Shown: positions 42,042-50,400, numbered from the stretch's first letter. The stretch is 64,000 nucleotides of DNA from Streptomyces sp. CHD11 (GCF_018638295.1 NZ_JABTTS010000010.1:24844-88843), one strand, 5' to 3'. A program made the numbers and translations. The notes: generated by a model from the sequence alone, not told the origin.

Positions 42042-42107
42042 GAGGGCGTCGGCGCCCGGATGCTCGTGGACGGCCAGGATCTCGGCGGTGACGCGCAGCG
42101 TCGACAG
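42042..42107 (-). pseudogene. Possible N-terminal remnant of an RNA ligase (ATP) gene
   Basis: A 22-codon stretch reads LSTLRVTAEILAVHEHPGAD plus AL, like the start of the Streptomyces RNA ligase family (MSTLRVTAE.L..HEHP.ADALELA as I recall it). The expected ATG is CTG, and similarity ends after DAL. It is at best a short relic. The surrounding 290 bases contain no intact gene. Confidence 0.3.
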
Positions 42108-42193
42108 TGCCTGCTGCGGTCCCCGGAGCCATCGGGGGTGCGGCATCCCCGGCGCACCCCCTGCCCCCGTTGCTCCCTGTCCCTCGGATCTCT

Positions 42194-42253
42194 CAGGTGT
42201 CTCAGGCCGGGACCAGGTGTCTCAGGCCGGGACCAGGCGTCTCAGGCCGACAC
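42194..42253. repeat. Three tandem 20-bp repeats
   Basis: caggtgtctcaggccgggac at 42194-42213 and 42214-42233, exact, then caggcgtctcaggccgacac at 42234-42253 with 3 changes. The third copy includes the stop codon of the minus-strand zinc-ribbon gene, so the repeats sit just downstream of it. Confidence 0.9.
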
Positions 42254-42844
42254 CAGCAGCCTCACCCGGCGGGCGTCCGCCAGTGCTCCGGGGGTGAGCA
42301 CGGGACGCGGCACCAGGATTCCGCAGTCCGTGCAGACCGGGCCCGCCGAGGGTTCGTGATCCAGGTCGTGGCGCCACATGAGCCGTTCCCCCCGGCACAC
42401 GGGGCAGGCCGTACCCGGCTCACGCTCCAGGGCGGCGATCAGCCGCCGCAGCACCTCGGCCAGCGGCTCCCGCGGGTGCACCCGCGGATCGTCGCACCAG
42501 GCCACACCGAAACCTCCCCAGGTCAGCCGGTGCCAGTCGTCCACACTGCCCGGGCTGCGCAGCCCGTCGTGCTTCTCCTTCCTGCGGCGCTCGGCGAACT
42601 CCACCTCGTAGGCCAGCCAGACCGCCCGGGCCTCCTCCAGCTCGTCCAGTGCGGCCACGAGCCGCACCGGGTCGACGGAGCGGTCCTCGGGATCGAACCC
42701 GGCCCGCGAGCACAGATGGTCCCAGGTCGCCCTGTGCCCGTAGGGGGCGAATCGCTCAAGGCACTTGCGCAGCGAATAGCGCCTCAGCGCCAGATCGCAC
42801 CGCGGATCTCGGACCTGTCTCGCCAGACTCCGGAAACCGGCCAT
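42242..42844 (-). CDS. Zinc-ribbon protein of unknown function, 200 aa
   Basis: From ATG 42844, just behind GGAGGTGCAGG. The start is MAGFRSLARQVRDPRCDLAL; the middle is helical and charged (LDELEEARAVWLAYEVEFAERRRKEKHD). A zinc ribbon lies near the C-terminus: CPVCRGERLMWRHDLDHEPS... CTDCGILVPRP (two CxxC knuckles). I do not recognise a family. The upstream 470 bases are non-coding. Confidence 0.72.
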   Translation of the reverse strand: MAGFRSLARQVRDPRCDLALRRYSLRKCLERFAPYGHRATWDHLCSRAGFDPEDRSVDPVRLVAALDELEEARAVWLAYEVEFAERRRKEKHDGLRSPGSVDDWHRLTWGGFGVAWCDDPRVHPREPLAEVLRRLIAALEREPGTACPVCRGERLMWRHDLDHEPSAGPVCTDCGILVPRPVLTPGALADARRVRLLVSA

Positions 42845-43313
42845 CGTCCTGCACCTCCGTCACACCTGCACCTGTAATCCGGTCACTTCGGCGTCGTCGA
42901 ACGGACGTCACCGAGTAGACGTATCGACACGCGAATCGGCTCCATCCTTTTTCGAAGGCCCCCTTCGGTCGGCCGCAGGAGCACGTGCGCCAACTCCCTT
43001 GGCCCGTGCTTCAGTTGTGGTCGTCCACGGGGATACCGGCAGTAACACCATCGGTGCCCGCAGGGTGGGGTTCCCCTCGACAGCCTGAGAACTCCCCGCG
43101 GCTTCCACGGGTTCCTGAACATCCGGCCGATATGCACACCGATCTCCGATCCGCCGCGCCAGCCGCGCCGTACGGGGGTGACCGGTCCCGCGACAGCGCA
43201 GGTCACAGGGGTGGAGCGCGCACACGCGGACGGCGCCGGGCCGCTCTCCGCGACCCGCCGCCGTCGTCGTCCGCCCCGCGGCGCCGCCCGCGGTCTCCGC
43301 CGCCCTGCCCCGC
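42845..43313. other. 469-bp intergenic region, lower G+C than the neighbourhood
   Basis: Neither strand has a frame with coding-type third positions; the long open minus-strand frame here mixes A, T, G and C at position three. It presumably holds the promoter of the zinc-ribbon gene. A small palindrome cgaagg-ccc-ccttcg lies at about 42954-42968. Composition is visibly less G/C-rich than the flanks. Confidence 0.5.
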
Positions 43314-44570
43314 TCAGCGGTACAGCAGGTACTCCCGCCGCGTCCGGCGGAACTCCGCCAGCTCCTCCTGCCAGCCGCCGGTCACCTCGTCCGTGTCCGC
43401 GCCCGCGTCGATCATCGTGCGTACGAGGGTGGAGCCGGTGAGCTTGTCGATCCAGTGGTCCGGGCGCCAGGCGAACCCGCTCCATGACCGCCTGGCCGTG
43501 ATCAGCAGCCCGATCCCCGTGCGTACCGGGTCGAACGACTCCCGGTCGTGCACATGCACCTGCACGCCGCCGATGGTCTTGCCCTGGAACTTGGAGAACG
43601 TCGGCGCGAAGTACGCCTCGCGCAGGCGTACGCCCGCCAGTCCCAGACCATTTGCCTCCTCCGCCCACCCCCGGCCGATCCCCTCCGCGCCCAGCAGCTC
43701 GAACGGCCGGGTGGTGCCGCGCCCCTCCGACAGGTTCGTCCCCTCGAACAGACACGTCCCGGAGTACACCAGCGCCGTCTCCGGCGTCGGCATGTTCGGG
43801 CTCGGCGGCACCCAGGGCAGCCCGGAGGCGTCATAGAAGTCCGACCGCTTCCAGCCCGACATCGATACGGTTTCCAGGGGTACCGGCGTCGGCAGGAACT
43901 CCCCGTTGAACAGCCTCGCCAGCTCCGCCACCGTCATGCCGTGCGCCTGCGAGATCGGCTGCCGTCCGACGAAGGTCGCGAACTCCCTGTGCAGCACCGG
44001 ACCCAGCGCGGCCCGCCCGGTCACCGGGTTCGGCCGGTCCAGGACCATGAACCGCCTGCCCGCGAGCCGCGCCGACTCCATGCAGTCGAACAGGGTCCAG
44101 ATGTAGGTGTAGAACCGCGCGCCCACGTCCTGGATGTCGAAGACGACGGTGTCCACGCCGGACGCGGTGAAGATGTCGGCGAGTTCCTGACCGCTCTTCA
44201 GGTACGTGTCGTAGACCGGCAGCCCGGTGGCCGGGTCGTCGTGGCGGCCCTCGGACCCGCCGGCCTGCGCCGTTCCCCGGAAGCCGTGCTCGGGGCCGAA
44301 GACGGCGATCAGGTCGATCCGGTCGTCCCCGTGCATCACGTCGACGATGTGCCGCGCGTCCCGGGTGATGCCGGTCGGGTTGGTGACCACGCCCACCCGC
44401 TGACCGTCGAGCGGCCGGTAACCGTCCGCCGCGAGCCGTTCGAAACCCGTGCGCAGCCTCCGGCCGCCACCGCGGGGCGACGCAGGCCCGGAAGCGGCGG
44501 CCGCCGGCGCGGCGGAGGCCGCGAGCGCGGCCGTGGTGGTGGCGAACAGGTTCCGTCTGGACAGCTTCAT
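43314..44570 (-). CDS. Tat-exported DUF1343 protein (NamZ-like exo-muramidase)
   Basis: 418 aa. The Tat signal MKLSRRNLFATTTAALAAS ends around ASGPAS. DUF1343 core: GVVTNPTGITRDARHIVDVM, IAVFGPEHGFRGTAQAG, VYDTYLKSGQELADIFTASG, VVFDIQDVGARFYTYIWTL, VLDRPNPVTGRAA, EFATFVGRQPISQAHGMTVAELARLFNGEF, TALVYSGTCLFEGTNLSEGRGT. The characterised Bacillus member NamZ removes terminal MurNAc from peptidoglycan fragments, with His and Glu of GPEHGFRG at the active site. A wall-recycling role outside the membrane is therefore likely. It is monocistronic. Confidence 0.88.
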   Translation of the reverse strand: MKLSRRNLFATTTAALAASAAPAAAASGPASPRGGGRRLRTGFERLAADGYRPLDGQRVGVVTNPTGITRDARHIVDVMHGDDRIDLIAVFGPEHGFRGTAQAGGSEGRHDDPATGLPVYDTYLKSGQELADIFTASGVDTVVFDIQDVGARFYTYIWTLFDCMESARLAGRRFMVLDRPNPVTGRAALGPVLHREFATFVGRQPISQAHGMTVAELARLFNGEFLPTPVPLETVSMSGWKRSDFYDASGLPWVPPSPNMPTPETALVYSGTCLFEGTNLSEGRGTTRPFELLGAEGIGRGWAEEANGLGLAGVRLREAYFAPTFSKFQGKTIGGVQVHVHDRESFDPVRTGIGLLITARRSWSGFAWRPDHWIDKLTGSTLVRTMIDAGADTDEVTGGWQEELAEFRRTRREYLLYR

Positions 44571-44680
44571 ACGGTGACCTCCGTGATCGCGGCGGGTGTC
44601 ATGCCCACGCACGCTAGCGCGCGGGACCGGCCCGGGGGGTGAACCTGACCGGTCCCGCGCCGAAGACCTCTTCCACCGGG

Positions 44681-44700
44681 CATACCGACCGGTTAGTCTG
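44681..44700. promoter_or_regulatory. TetR operator-like site before the SDR gene
   Basis: CATACCGACCGGTTAGTCTG; the reverse complement contains ACCGGTCGGTATG exactly, the same 13-base core as at 49185-49197 and 27440-27452. It lies about 40 bases before the SDR start codon. Confidence 0.55.
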
Positions 44701-44739
44701 ACGGCCGGAAGCCGCTGGGAGCCGCGTCGAAGGAGTCCG

Positions 44740-45513
44740 ATGGTGCAAGCCGTGCAGGGTGCGAAGGTGGTCGTCACGGGAGCCGGTGGCGGCATCGGAG
44801 CGGCGCTCGCCCGCCGCTTCGCGGCCCAGGGCGCGCAGGTCGTGGTCAACGACCTGGACGCGGACCGCGCGAAGGCCGTCGCGGAGGAGATCGGCGGGAT
44901 CGCGGTCCCGGGCGACGCCTCCTCGACCGTCACCGAGGCCCGGGAGGCGCTCGGGGGGACGGTCGACGTCTACTGCGCCAACGCCGGCGTCGGCCGCGAC
45001 GGAGGGGAGCCCGGTGGGCCCCTCGACGACCAGGGCTGGGCCCTCTCCTGGGACGTCAACGTCATGGCGCACGTCCGCGCGGCCCACGCGCTGCTGCCGG
45101 ACTGGCTGGAGCGCGGCAGCGGCCGTTTCGTCTCCACCGTCTCCGCCGCCGGCCTGCTCACCATGATCGGCACCGCCCCCTACAGCGTCACCAAGCACGG
45201 CGCCTACGCCTTCGCCGAGTGGCTGTCGCTGACGTACCGCCACCGCGGGGTGAAGGTGCACGCAATCTGCCCGCAGGGTGTGCGCACCGACATGCTCGAC
45301 GCCAGCGGCAGCGCGGGAGACCTGGTCCTCAAGCCCACCGCGATCGCACCGGACGACGTGGCCGACGCTCTCTTCCGCGGCATCGAGGAGGACCGTTTCC
45401 TGATCCTTCCGCACCCCGAGGTCGCCGAGTACTACCAGGCGCGCGCCGCCGATCCCGAGCGCTGGCTCTCCGGCATGAACCGCATCCAGCAGCACTGGGA
45501 GACCACCCGCTGA
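44740..45513 (+). CDS. Short-chain dehydrogenase/reductase
   Basis: 257 aa from ATG 44740 after AAGGAG. Classical SDR: cofactor loop VTGAGGGIGAALARRFA, CANAGVG (NNAG equivalent), catalytic Ser in STVSAAGLL and YxxxK as YSVTKHGAYAF. The C-terminus HPEVAEYYQARAADPERWLSGM is shared with a clade found near acyl-CoA dehydrogenase genes. It probably reduces or oxidises a hydroxyacyl or related intermediate. A TetR operator-like site precedes it and the TetR gene follows, so it is likely part of that regulon. Confidence 0.9.
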   Translation: MVQAVQGAKVVVTGAGGGIGAALARRFAAQGAQVVVNDLDADRAKAVAEEIGGIAVPGDASSTVTEAREALGGTVDVYCANAGVGRDGGEPGGPLDDQGWALSWDVNVMAHVRAAHALLPDWLERGSGRFVSTVSAAGLLTMIGTAPYSVTKHGAYAFAEWLSLTYRHRGVKVHAICPQGVRTDMLDASGSAGDLVLKPTAIAPDDVADALFRGIEEDRFLILPHPEVAEYYQARAADPERWLSGMNRIQQHWETTR

Positions 45514-45687
45514 CGGGCCCGGCCGGGGTCGGCAGGGACCCGGCTGTACCCGCCGGCCGGGAGGGGGAGGCACCGGCCGCCCGCACGGGTCCGCGTCCGG
45601 CGGAGAGCCCGCCGCAGCCGCCGGGCGCGGACAGTGGGAAGATCCTCCGTCGGGACCGCGTTCCCGATCCAGACCACGGACAGCGAC

Positions 45688-46302
45688 ATGGAAAGGCGGG
45701 TGGCGGCAGTGCCCAGGACGACGGACGGTGACGGGGCCCCCGTGCCGCAGCGGCTGCTGGCCGCCGCCACCCGGCTCTTCGCCGAGCAGGGCTACGACCG
45801 CACCTCGGTGCAGGAGATCGTCGAGGCGGCCGGCGTCACCAAGGGGGCGCTCTACCACTACTTCGGCTCCAAGGACGACCTGCTGCACGAGGTGTACGCG
45901 CGCGTGCTGCGCCTCCAGCAGGAGCGACTGGACCAGTTCGCGAACGCCGACGAGCCGATCGAGAAGCGGCTGCGCGGCGCGGCCGCCGACGTCGTCGTCA
46001 CCACGATCGAGAACCTCGACGACGCGTCGATCTTCTTCCGCTCCATGCACCACCTCGGCCCGGAGAAGAACAGGCAGGTGCGCGCCGAACGCCGCCGCTA
46101 CCACGAACGCTTCCGTGCGCTGATCGAGGAGGGCCAGCGGGAGGGCGTCTTCTCCACGGCCACCCCGGCGGACCTCGTGGTCGACTACCACTTCGGCTCG
46201 GTGCACCACCTGTCCACCTGGTACCGCCCCGACGGCCCGCTCAGCCCCCAGGAGGTCGCCGACCACCTGGCGGACCTCCTCCTGCGCGCCCTGCGCGCCT
46301 GA
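45688..46302 (+). CDS. TetR-family regulator of the acyl-CoA locus
   Basis: 204 aa from ATG 45688; GTG 45709 (MPRTTDGDG) is an equally plausible start. HTH: LLAAATRLFAEQGYDRTSVQEIVEAAGVTKGALYHYFGSKDDLLHEVYARVL. The helical C-terminal domain contains FFRSMHHLGPEKNRQVRAERRRYHERFRALIEEGQREG, characteristic of TetR regulators of fatty acid degradation. It sits between the SDR and acyl-CoA dehydrogenase genes, both probably under its control via the ACCGGTCGGTATG sites at 44681 and 49185. Confidence 0.86.
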   Translation: MERRVAAVPRTTDGDGAPVPQRLLAAATRLFAEQGYDRTSVQEIVEAAGVTKGALYHYFGSKDDLLHEVYARVLRLQQERLDQFANADEPIEKRLRGAAADVVVTTIENLDDASIFFRSMHHLGPEKNRQVRAERRRYHERFRALIEEGQREGVFSTATPADLVVDYHFGSVHHLSTWYRPDGPLSPQEVADHLADLLLRALRA

Positions 46303-46340
46303 CCCGCCCACCGTCCCGTGAGACGGCCGCGCCGGGTGTC

Positions 46341-46726
46341 GCCGGGCTCGGCCGTACACAGGGTGGCCGGTCCGCCGGCAACGACGGCGCGTGTCTGCGG
46401 CAGGTTCCGGTCCGGCGGTGGTGGCGGCGCTGACGCAGGCCCTCACCCTCGCTCCGCTTCCCGGCCCATCGGCCCGGGGGGACGGCTGCGCCGGTGGTCA
46501 GCCTGGCCGTGGTGAGGAGGGGCGTCCGGCGGGAACGACTGGGCGCGTCCGTGCCGGGAGCCGGTCCGACGGTGGTTGTGGCGCTGATGCCGGGCTCCCA
46601 CCGCACTCAGGCTCCCGGTCCGGGGAACGGGCCGCGCCCTCGTGTGCCGCCGGGCCCGGCCGTACACAGGGTGGCCGGTCCGCCGGCAACGACGGCGCGC
46701 GTCTGCGGCAGGAGCCGGTCCGGCGG
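46341..46726. repeat. Decayed interspersed direct repeats, about 78 bp
   Basis: In the gap 46303-46896, which has no gene, a 78-base segment at 46341-46418 recurs at 46649-46726 with 74 identical positions, offset 308. A weaker copy of its second half lies at about 46527-46580. None encodes a coherent protein. They may be remnants of an intergenic repeat family or of an expanded 3' region. Confidence 0.8.
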
Positions 46727-46896
46727 CGGTAAGGCCCTCACCATGTCCCGCCTCCCGGCCCGGGGACGGCTGCGCCCCCGATATGCCGCCGTGCCCTCAC
46801 CGCGCCACGACTCCCGCCCCGCCGGCCCCCCGCACGCTTCCTCCGGGGCGCGGCGGCGCCGCCGGGTTGCCCCTCCGGCGGTGCCGACGCCCGTGC

Positions 46897-48111
46897 CTAG
46901 CGGTGTTTCTTCAGCTCCCGGCGCGCCAGCGACCGCTGGTGCACCTCGTCGGGACCGTCGGCGATCATCAGCGTGCGCGCACCGGCGTACAGCTCGGCCA
47001 GCGGGAGGTCCTGGCTGACCCCGCCCGCGCCGTACAGCTGGATCGCCCGGTCGAGGATGCCGACGACCGTGCGCGGTGTGGCGATCTTGATGGCCTGGAT
47101 CTCGGTGTGGGCGCCCCGGTTGCCCACGGTGTCCATCATCCAGGCCGTCTTCAGCACCAGCAGCCGCAGCTGCTCGACCGCCACCCGCGCGTCGGCGATC
47201 CAGTTCTGGACCACGCCCTGCTGCGCCAGCGCCTTGCCGAAGGCGTCCCGCGACACCGCGCGGCGGCACATCAGCTCGATGGCACGCTCGGCCATGCCGA
47301 TCAGCCGCATGCAGTGGTGGATCCGGCCGGGACCGAGGCGGGCCTGCGCGATGGCGAAGCCGCCGCCCTCCTCCCCGATCAGGTTCGACACCGGCACCCG
47401 CGCGTGGTCGAAGACCACTTCGGCGTGTCCGCCGTGGTAATGGTCCTCGTAGCCGAACACCCGCATGGCACGCTCGATCGTGACGCCCGGGGTGTCACGC
47501 GGCACCAGGATCATGGACTGCTGACGGCGGAGGTCCGCCCCGTCCGGGTCGGTCTTGCCCATCACGATGAAGATCTTGCAGTCCGGATGCATCGCCCCGG
47601 AGATGTACCACTTGCGTCCGCTGATGACGTAGTCGTCACCGTCCCGCTCGATGCGCGTGGTGATGTTGGTGGCGTCCGAGGAGGCCACGTCCGGCTCGGT
47701 CATCGCGAACGCCGAGCGGATCTCACCGGCCAGCAGCGGCTGGAGCCACTGCTTCTTCTGCGCCTCGTCGCCGAACTGCGTCAGCACCTCCATGTTCCCG
47801 GTGTCGGGCGCCGCGCAGTTGGTGACGGTCGGCGCGATCTGCGGGGAGCGGCCCATGATCTCGGCGAGCGGGGCGTACTGGAGGTTGGTGAGGCCGGCGC
47901 CGTACGTGTCGTCGGGGAGGAAGAGGTTCCACAGCCCCTGCCGGCGGGCCTCGGCCTTCAGCTCCTCCACGACGGGGACGTTCTCCCACGGCGACTCCAG
48001 CCCGGAACGCTGTGCGTGGGCGACCTGCTCGGCCGGGTAGACGTACTCGTCCATGAAGGCGAGAAGCTTGGCGCGCAGCTCCTCGGTGCGCGCGTCGAAC
48101 GCGAAGTCCAT
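46897..48111 (-). CDS. Acyl-CoA dehydrogenase (ACAD10/11-like)
   Basis: 404 aa. Start MDFAFDARTEELRAKLLAFMDEYVYPAE; FAD motif FAMTEPDVASSDATNITTRI with the WYISGA strand; FDHARVPVSNLIGEEGGGFAIAQARLGPGRIHHCMR; end AIQLYGAGGVSQDLPLAELYAGARTLMIADGPDEVHQ, where Asp replaces the usual C-terminal catalytic Glu region, as in ACAD11-type enzymes. These work on 4-hydroxy or branched long-chain acyl-CoAs together with an adjacent kinase. It lies 6 bases downstream of the phosphotransferase gene, the same partnership as in the fused human ACAD10/11. Confidence 0.92.
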   Translation of the reverse strand: MDFAFDARTEELRAKLLAFMDEYVYPAEQVAHAQRSGLESPWENVPVVEELKAEARRQGLWNLFLPDDTYGAGLTNLQYAPLAEIMGRSPQIAPTVTNCAAPDTGNMEVLTQFGDEAQKKQWLQPLLAGEIRSAFAMTEPDVASSDATNITTRIERDGDDYVISGRKWYISGAMHPDCKIFIVMGKTDPDGADLRRQQSMILVPRDTPGVTIERAMRVFGYEDHYHGGHAEVVFDHARVPVSNLIGEEGGGFAIAQARLGPGRIHHCMRLIGMAERAIELMCRRAVSRDAFGKALAQQGVVQNWIADARVAVEQLRLLVLKTAWMMDTVGNRGAHTEIQAIKIATPRTVVGILDRAIQLYGAGGVSQDLPLAELYAGARTLMIADGPDEVHQRSLARRELKKHR

Positions 48112-48117
48112 GACTGG

Positions 48118-49140
48118 TCAGCCTTCCTGAAGAGTGGTCAGACCGTGCTCGATGAAGACCGGGACCAGTTCGCCGATGCGGTCGAAACCGCGCCCGACCG
48201 TCTGGCCCAGCGTGTAGCGGTAGTGGATGCCCTCGAGGATCACGGCGAGCTTGAACCAGGCGAACGCCGTGTACCAGGACACCGCGGAGACATCGCGTCC
48301 GGACCGCGCGGCGTACCGCTCGACCAGTTCGGCCGGTGTGGGGTGCCCGGGGGCCTCGGCGGTCGTCGAGACGGGCGAGTCGGGCATCCCCAGCGGCATG
48401 CTGTACATCACCAGCAGCCCCAAATCGGTGAGCGGATCACCGAGGGTGGACATCTCCCAGTCCAGGACGGCCTTGATCGTGTCGTCGTCGCCGATCAGCG
48501 CGTTGTCGAGCCGGTAGTCGCCGTGCACCACGGCCGGCGCGGGGGAGACGGGCAGCTCGCGCCCGAGGGCCGCGTGCAGTTCGTCGATCCCGGCCAGCTC
48601 CCGGTTGCGGGAGGCGTCCAGTTGCTTGCCCCAGCGCCGCAACTGCCGGTCCAGGAAGCCCTCGGGCCGGCCGAAGTCCGCGAGCCCCACCTCGCCGGGA
48701 TCCACCGCGTGCAGCTCGACGAGGATGTCCACCAGGTTCAGCACGGCGTCCCGGGTGCGCCCGGGACCGAGCGGAGCGAGCTGGCCGGCGGTGCGGTACG
48801 GAGTGCCCTCCACGAACTCCATCACGTAGAACGGCGCTCCGAGCACCGTCTCGTCCTCGCACAGCAGCACCGGCCGCGGCACCGGTACGGCGGTGGGGTG
48901 CAGCGCGCTGATCACCCGGTGCTCGCGCTTCATGTCGTGCGCCGTGGCCAGGATGTGGCCGAGCGGGGGACGCCGGACGACCCACTTCGCGCCGCCGTCG
49001 GAGACCGCGTACGTGAGGTTCGACCTGCCGCCCTCGATCAGCCGGCCGGAGAGGGGACCGCTCACCAGGCCGGGCCGCTCCTTTTCGAGCAGGCCGTGAA
49101 GCCGGTCGAGATCGAGTCCGGGCGGGTGGTCGGGGCTCAT
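48118..49140 (-). CDS. Phosphotransferase-family kinase (ACAD10/11 APH-like)
   Basis: 340 aa. Aminoglycoside-phosphotransferase/choline-kinase fold: nucleotide lysine region KWVVRRPPLGHILATAHDMKREHRVISAL, catalytic loop VVHGDYRLDNALIGDDD and metal site AVLDWEMSTLGDPLTDLGLL. It is not a resistance enzyme by context: the acyl-CoA dehydrogenase follows after 6 bases, reproducing the human ACAD10/11 kinase-dehydrogenase pair, which phosphorylates 4-hydroxyacyl-CoA to allow its elimination. The gene starts at ATG 49140, 45 bases from the operator-like core at 49185. Confidence 0.9.
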   Translation of the reverse strand: MSPDHPPGLDLDRLHGLLEKERPGLVSGPLSGRLIEGGRSNLTYAVSDGGAKWVVRRPPLGHILATAHDMKREHRVISALHPTAVPVPRPVLLCEDETVLGAPFYVMEFVEGTPYRTAGQLAPLGPGRTRDAVLNLVDILVELHAVDPGEVGLADFGRPEGFLDRQLRRWGKQLDASRNRELAGIDELHAALGRELPVSPAPAVVHGDYRLDNALIGDDDTIKAVLDWEMSTLGDPLTDLGLLVMYSMPLGMPDSPVSTTAEAPGHPTPAELVERYAARSGRDVSAVSWYTAFAWFKLAVILEGIHYRYTLGQTVGRGFDRIGELVPVFIEHGLTTLQEG

Positions 49141-49181
49141 CGTCGCTCCTACGGGCTGGAAACAGTACCCGCCTTATGATG

Positions 49182-49200
49182 CCGACCGGTCGGTATGTCG
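49182..49200. promoter_or_regulatory. TetR operator-like palindrome between kinase and oxidoreductase genes
   Basis: ATGCCGACC-GGTCGGTAT, a near-perfect palindrome around 49179-49196, containing the shared core ACCGGTCGGTATG at 49185-49197. It is placed to control the divergent phosphotransferase (minus) and oxidoreductase (plus) genes. Confidence 0.6.
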
Positions 49201-49337
49201 TCCAGAGCGAGGACGAAACGTGACCGGGTCCACGATAGATGCTCAGGGCACCCGCCGGACGTCCCGCCACCACGCGAATGGCGCATATCGATCGACCCGG
49301 CTTGCACGGCGCGGGCGCACCCCGGAGGGTCGGAGTC

Positions 49338-50267
49338 ATGAAGGCGATCAGCTACACACGGTACGGCGGCCCCGAGGTGCTCGAATCCGGAGAGGTCGAC
49401 GATCCCAAGGTCGGTCCCGACTCGGTGCTGGTGAAGGTACGGGCGGCAGGCGTCAACCCGGTCGACTGGAAGTGCCGGGAAGGCTACCTCGACGCGATCC
49501 TTCCGACGGCCTTCCCTGTCGTCCCCGGCTGGGACGTCGCGGGCGTGGTGGTGCAACCGGGTCCCGCCGTACCGGAGTTCTCCGTCGGGGACGAGGTGAT
49601 CGGCTACGTACGCGAGGACGTCCTGTCCCGGGGGACGTTCGCCGAGTACGTCGCGGCGCCGGTGCGGACCCTGGCGCGCAAGCCGCGCAGTCTCTCCTTC
49701 GAGGAGGCGGCGGGCCTGCCCCTCGCGGGCCTGACCGCCTACCAGGCGCTGCACCGTGTCCTCGGCGTCCAACGGGGTGAGACCGTCCTGGTGCACGCCG
49801 CGGCCGGTGGGGTCGGTTCCCTCGGGGTCCAGCTCGCCGCCCATCTCGGCGCCCGGGTGATCGGCACGGCGAGCGAGCACAACCACGACTTCGTACGCGG
49901 ACTGGGCGCGGAACCGGTGAGCTACGGCGACGGTCTCGTGGAACGGGTACGGGGACTGGCCCCCGAGGGCGTGGACGCGGTGTTCGACACCGTGGGCGGC
50001 GAGGCCCTGCGGGCGTCCGCGAACCTCCTGGCCCCCGACGGCCGCCTGGCCTCGATCATCGACCCGGAGGTGGTGGACCTCGGCGGCCACTACTGGTTCG
50101 TCCGCCCCGACCCCCAGGACCTGGCGCACCTCTCCGACCTGGCCGACCAGGGCGCCCTGACGGTCCATGTCTCGCGCACCTTCCCCCTGTCCGAGGCGGC
50201 GGAGGCCCACCGTCTCAACCAGGAGGGCCGAACCCGGGGCAAGATCGTGGTGACGCTGCCCGAATAG
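49338..50267 (+). CDS. NADP-dependent oxidoreductase (quinone oxidoreductase-like MDR)
   Basis: 309 aa from ATG 49338, with CGGAG upstream. Medium-chain reductase without zinc ligands: YTRYGGPEVLESGEVDDPKVG, VKVRAAGVNPVDWKCREGY, VVPGWDVAGVVVQPG, LPLAGLTAYQALHRVLGVQRGETVLVHAAAGGVGSLGVQLA (cofactor loop), and the C-terminus RTFPLSEAAEAHRLNQEGRTRGKIVVTLPE. Such enzymes reduce enones or quinones with NADPH. It starts 140 bases from the TetR operator-like site and could belong to the same regulon. Confidence 0.88.
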   Translation: MKAISYTRYGGPEVLESGEVDDPKVGPDSVLVKVRAAGVNPVDWKCREGYLDAILPTAFPVVPGWDVAGVVVQPGPAVPEFSVGDEVIGYVREDVLSRGTFAEYVAAPVRTLARKPRSLSFEEAAGLPLAGLTAYQALHRVLGVQRGETVLVHAAAGGVGSLGVQLAAHLGARVIGTASEHNHDFVRGLGAEPVSYGDGLVERVRGLAPEGVDAVFDTVGGEALRASANLLAPDGRLASIIDPEVVDLGGHYWFVRPDPQDLAHLSDLADQGALTVHVSRTFPLSEAAEAHRLNQEGRTRGKIVVTLPE

Positions 50268-50275
50268 GCTCGTCC

Positions 50276-50293
50276 GGGGCCCCTTGGGGCCCC
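50276..50293 (+). terminator. GC hairpin after the oxidoreductase gene
   Basis: ggggcccc-tt-ggggcccc, 9 bases after the stop codon. The arms are exact reverse complements. Confidence 0.5.
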
Positions 50294-50360
50294 CTCCGGG
50301 GGAGTTCGAGGACGAGGCCCGCAGGGCCGACAGGGGGTCCGGCGCAGCGCCCAGGGACGA

Positions 50361-50400
50361 TGGGGGCACCTCCCGCTCGAGCGAAGCCGGGTGCGGGGGA
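50361..50400. repeat. Streptomyces intergenic hairpin element (GGGGGCACCTCCCGC type)
   Basis: Segment starting tgggggcacctcccgctcga and continuing gcgaagccgggtgcggggga. Its two halves pair imperfectly (gcacctcccgct with agccgggtgc). This element, usually seen as CCCCCACTCCCGGCTTCGCTCG..., is found in many copies per Streptomyces chromosome. Confidence 0.65.

Noticed and set aside
42883..43755. 290-codon minus-strand frame upstream of the NamZ-like gene
   Set aside because: It combines antisense of the DUF1343 gene with a stretch whose third codon positions are mixed, so it is not coding-like.
46341..46726. CRISPR array or attachment sites in the repeat-bearing gap
   Set aside because: Only two good copies 308 bases apart, with no spacers, no cas genes and no integrase nearby.
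48118..49140. Aminoglycoside phosphotransferase resistance gene
   Set aside because: The APH fold is present, but the sequence and direct linkage to an acyl-CoA dehydrogenase fit the ACAD10/11 kinase family.
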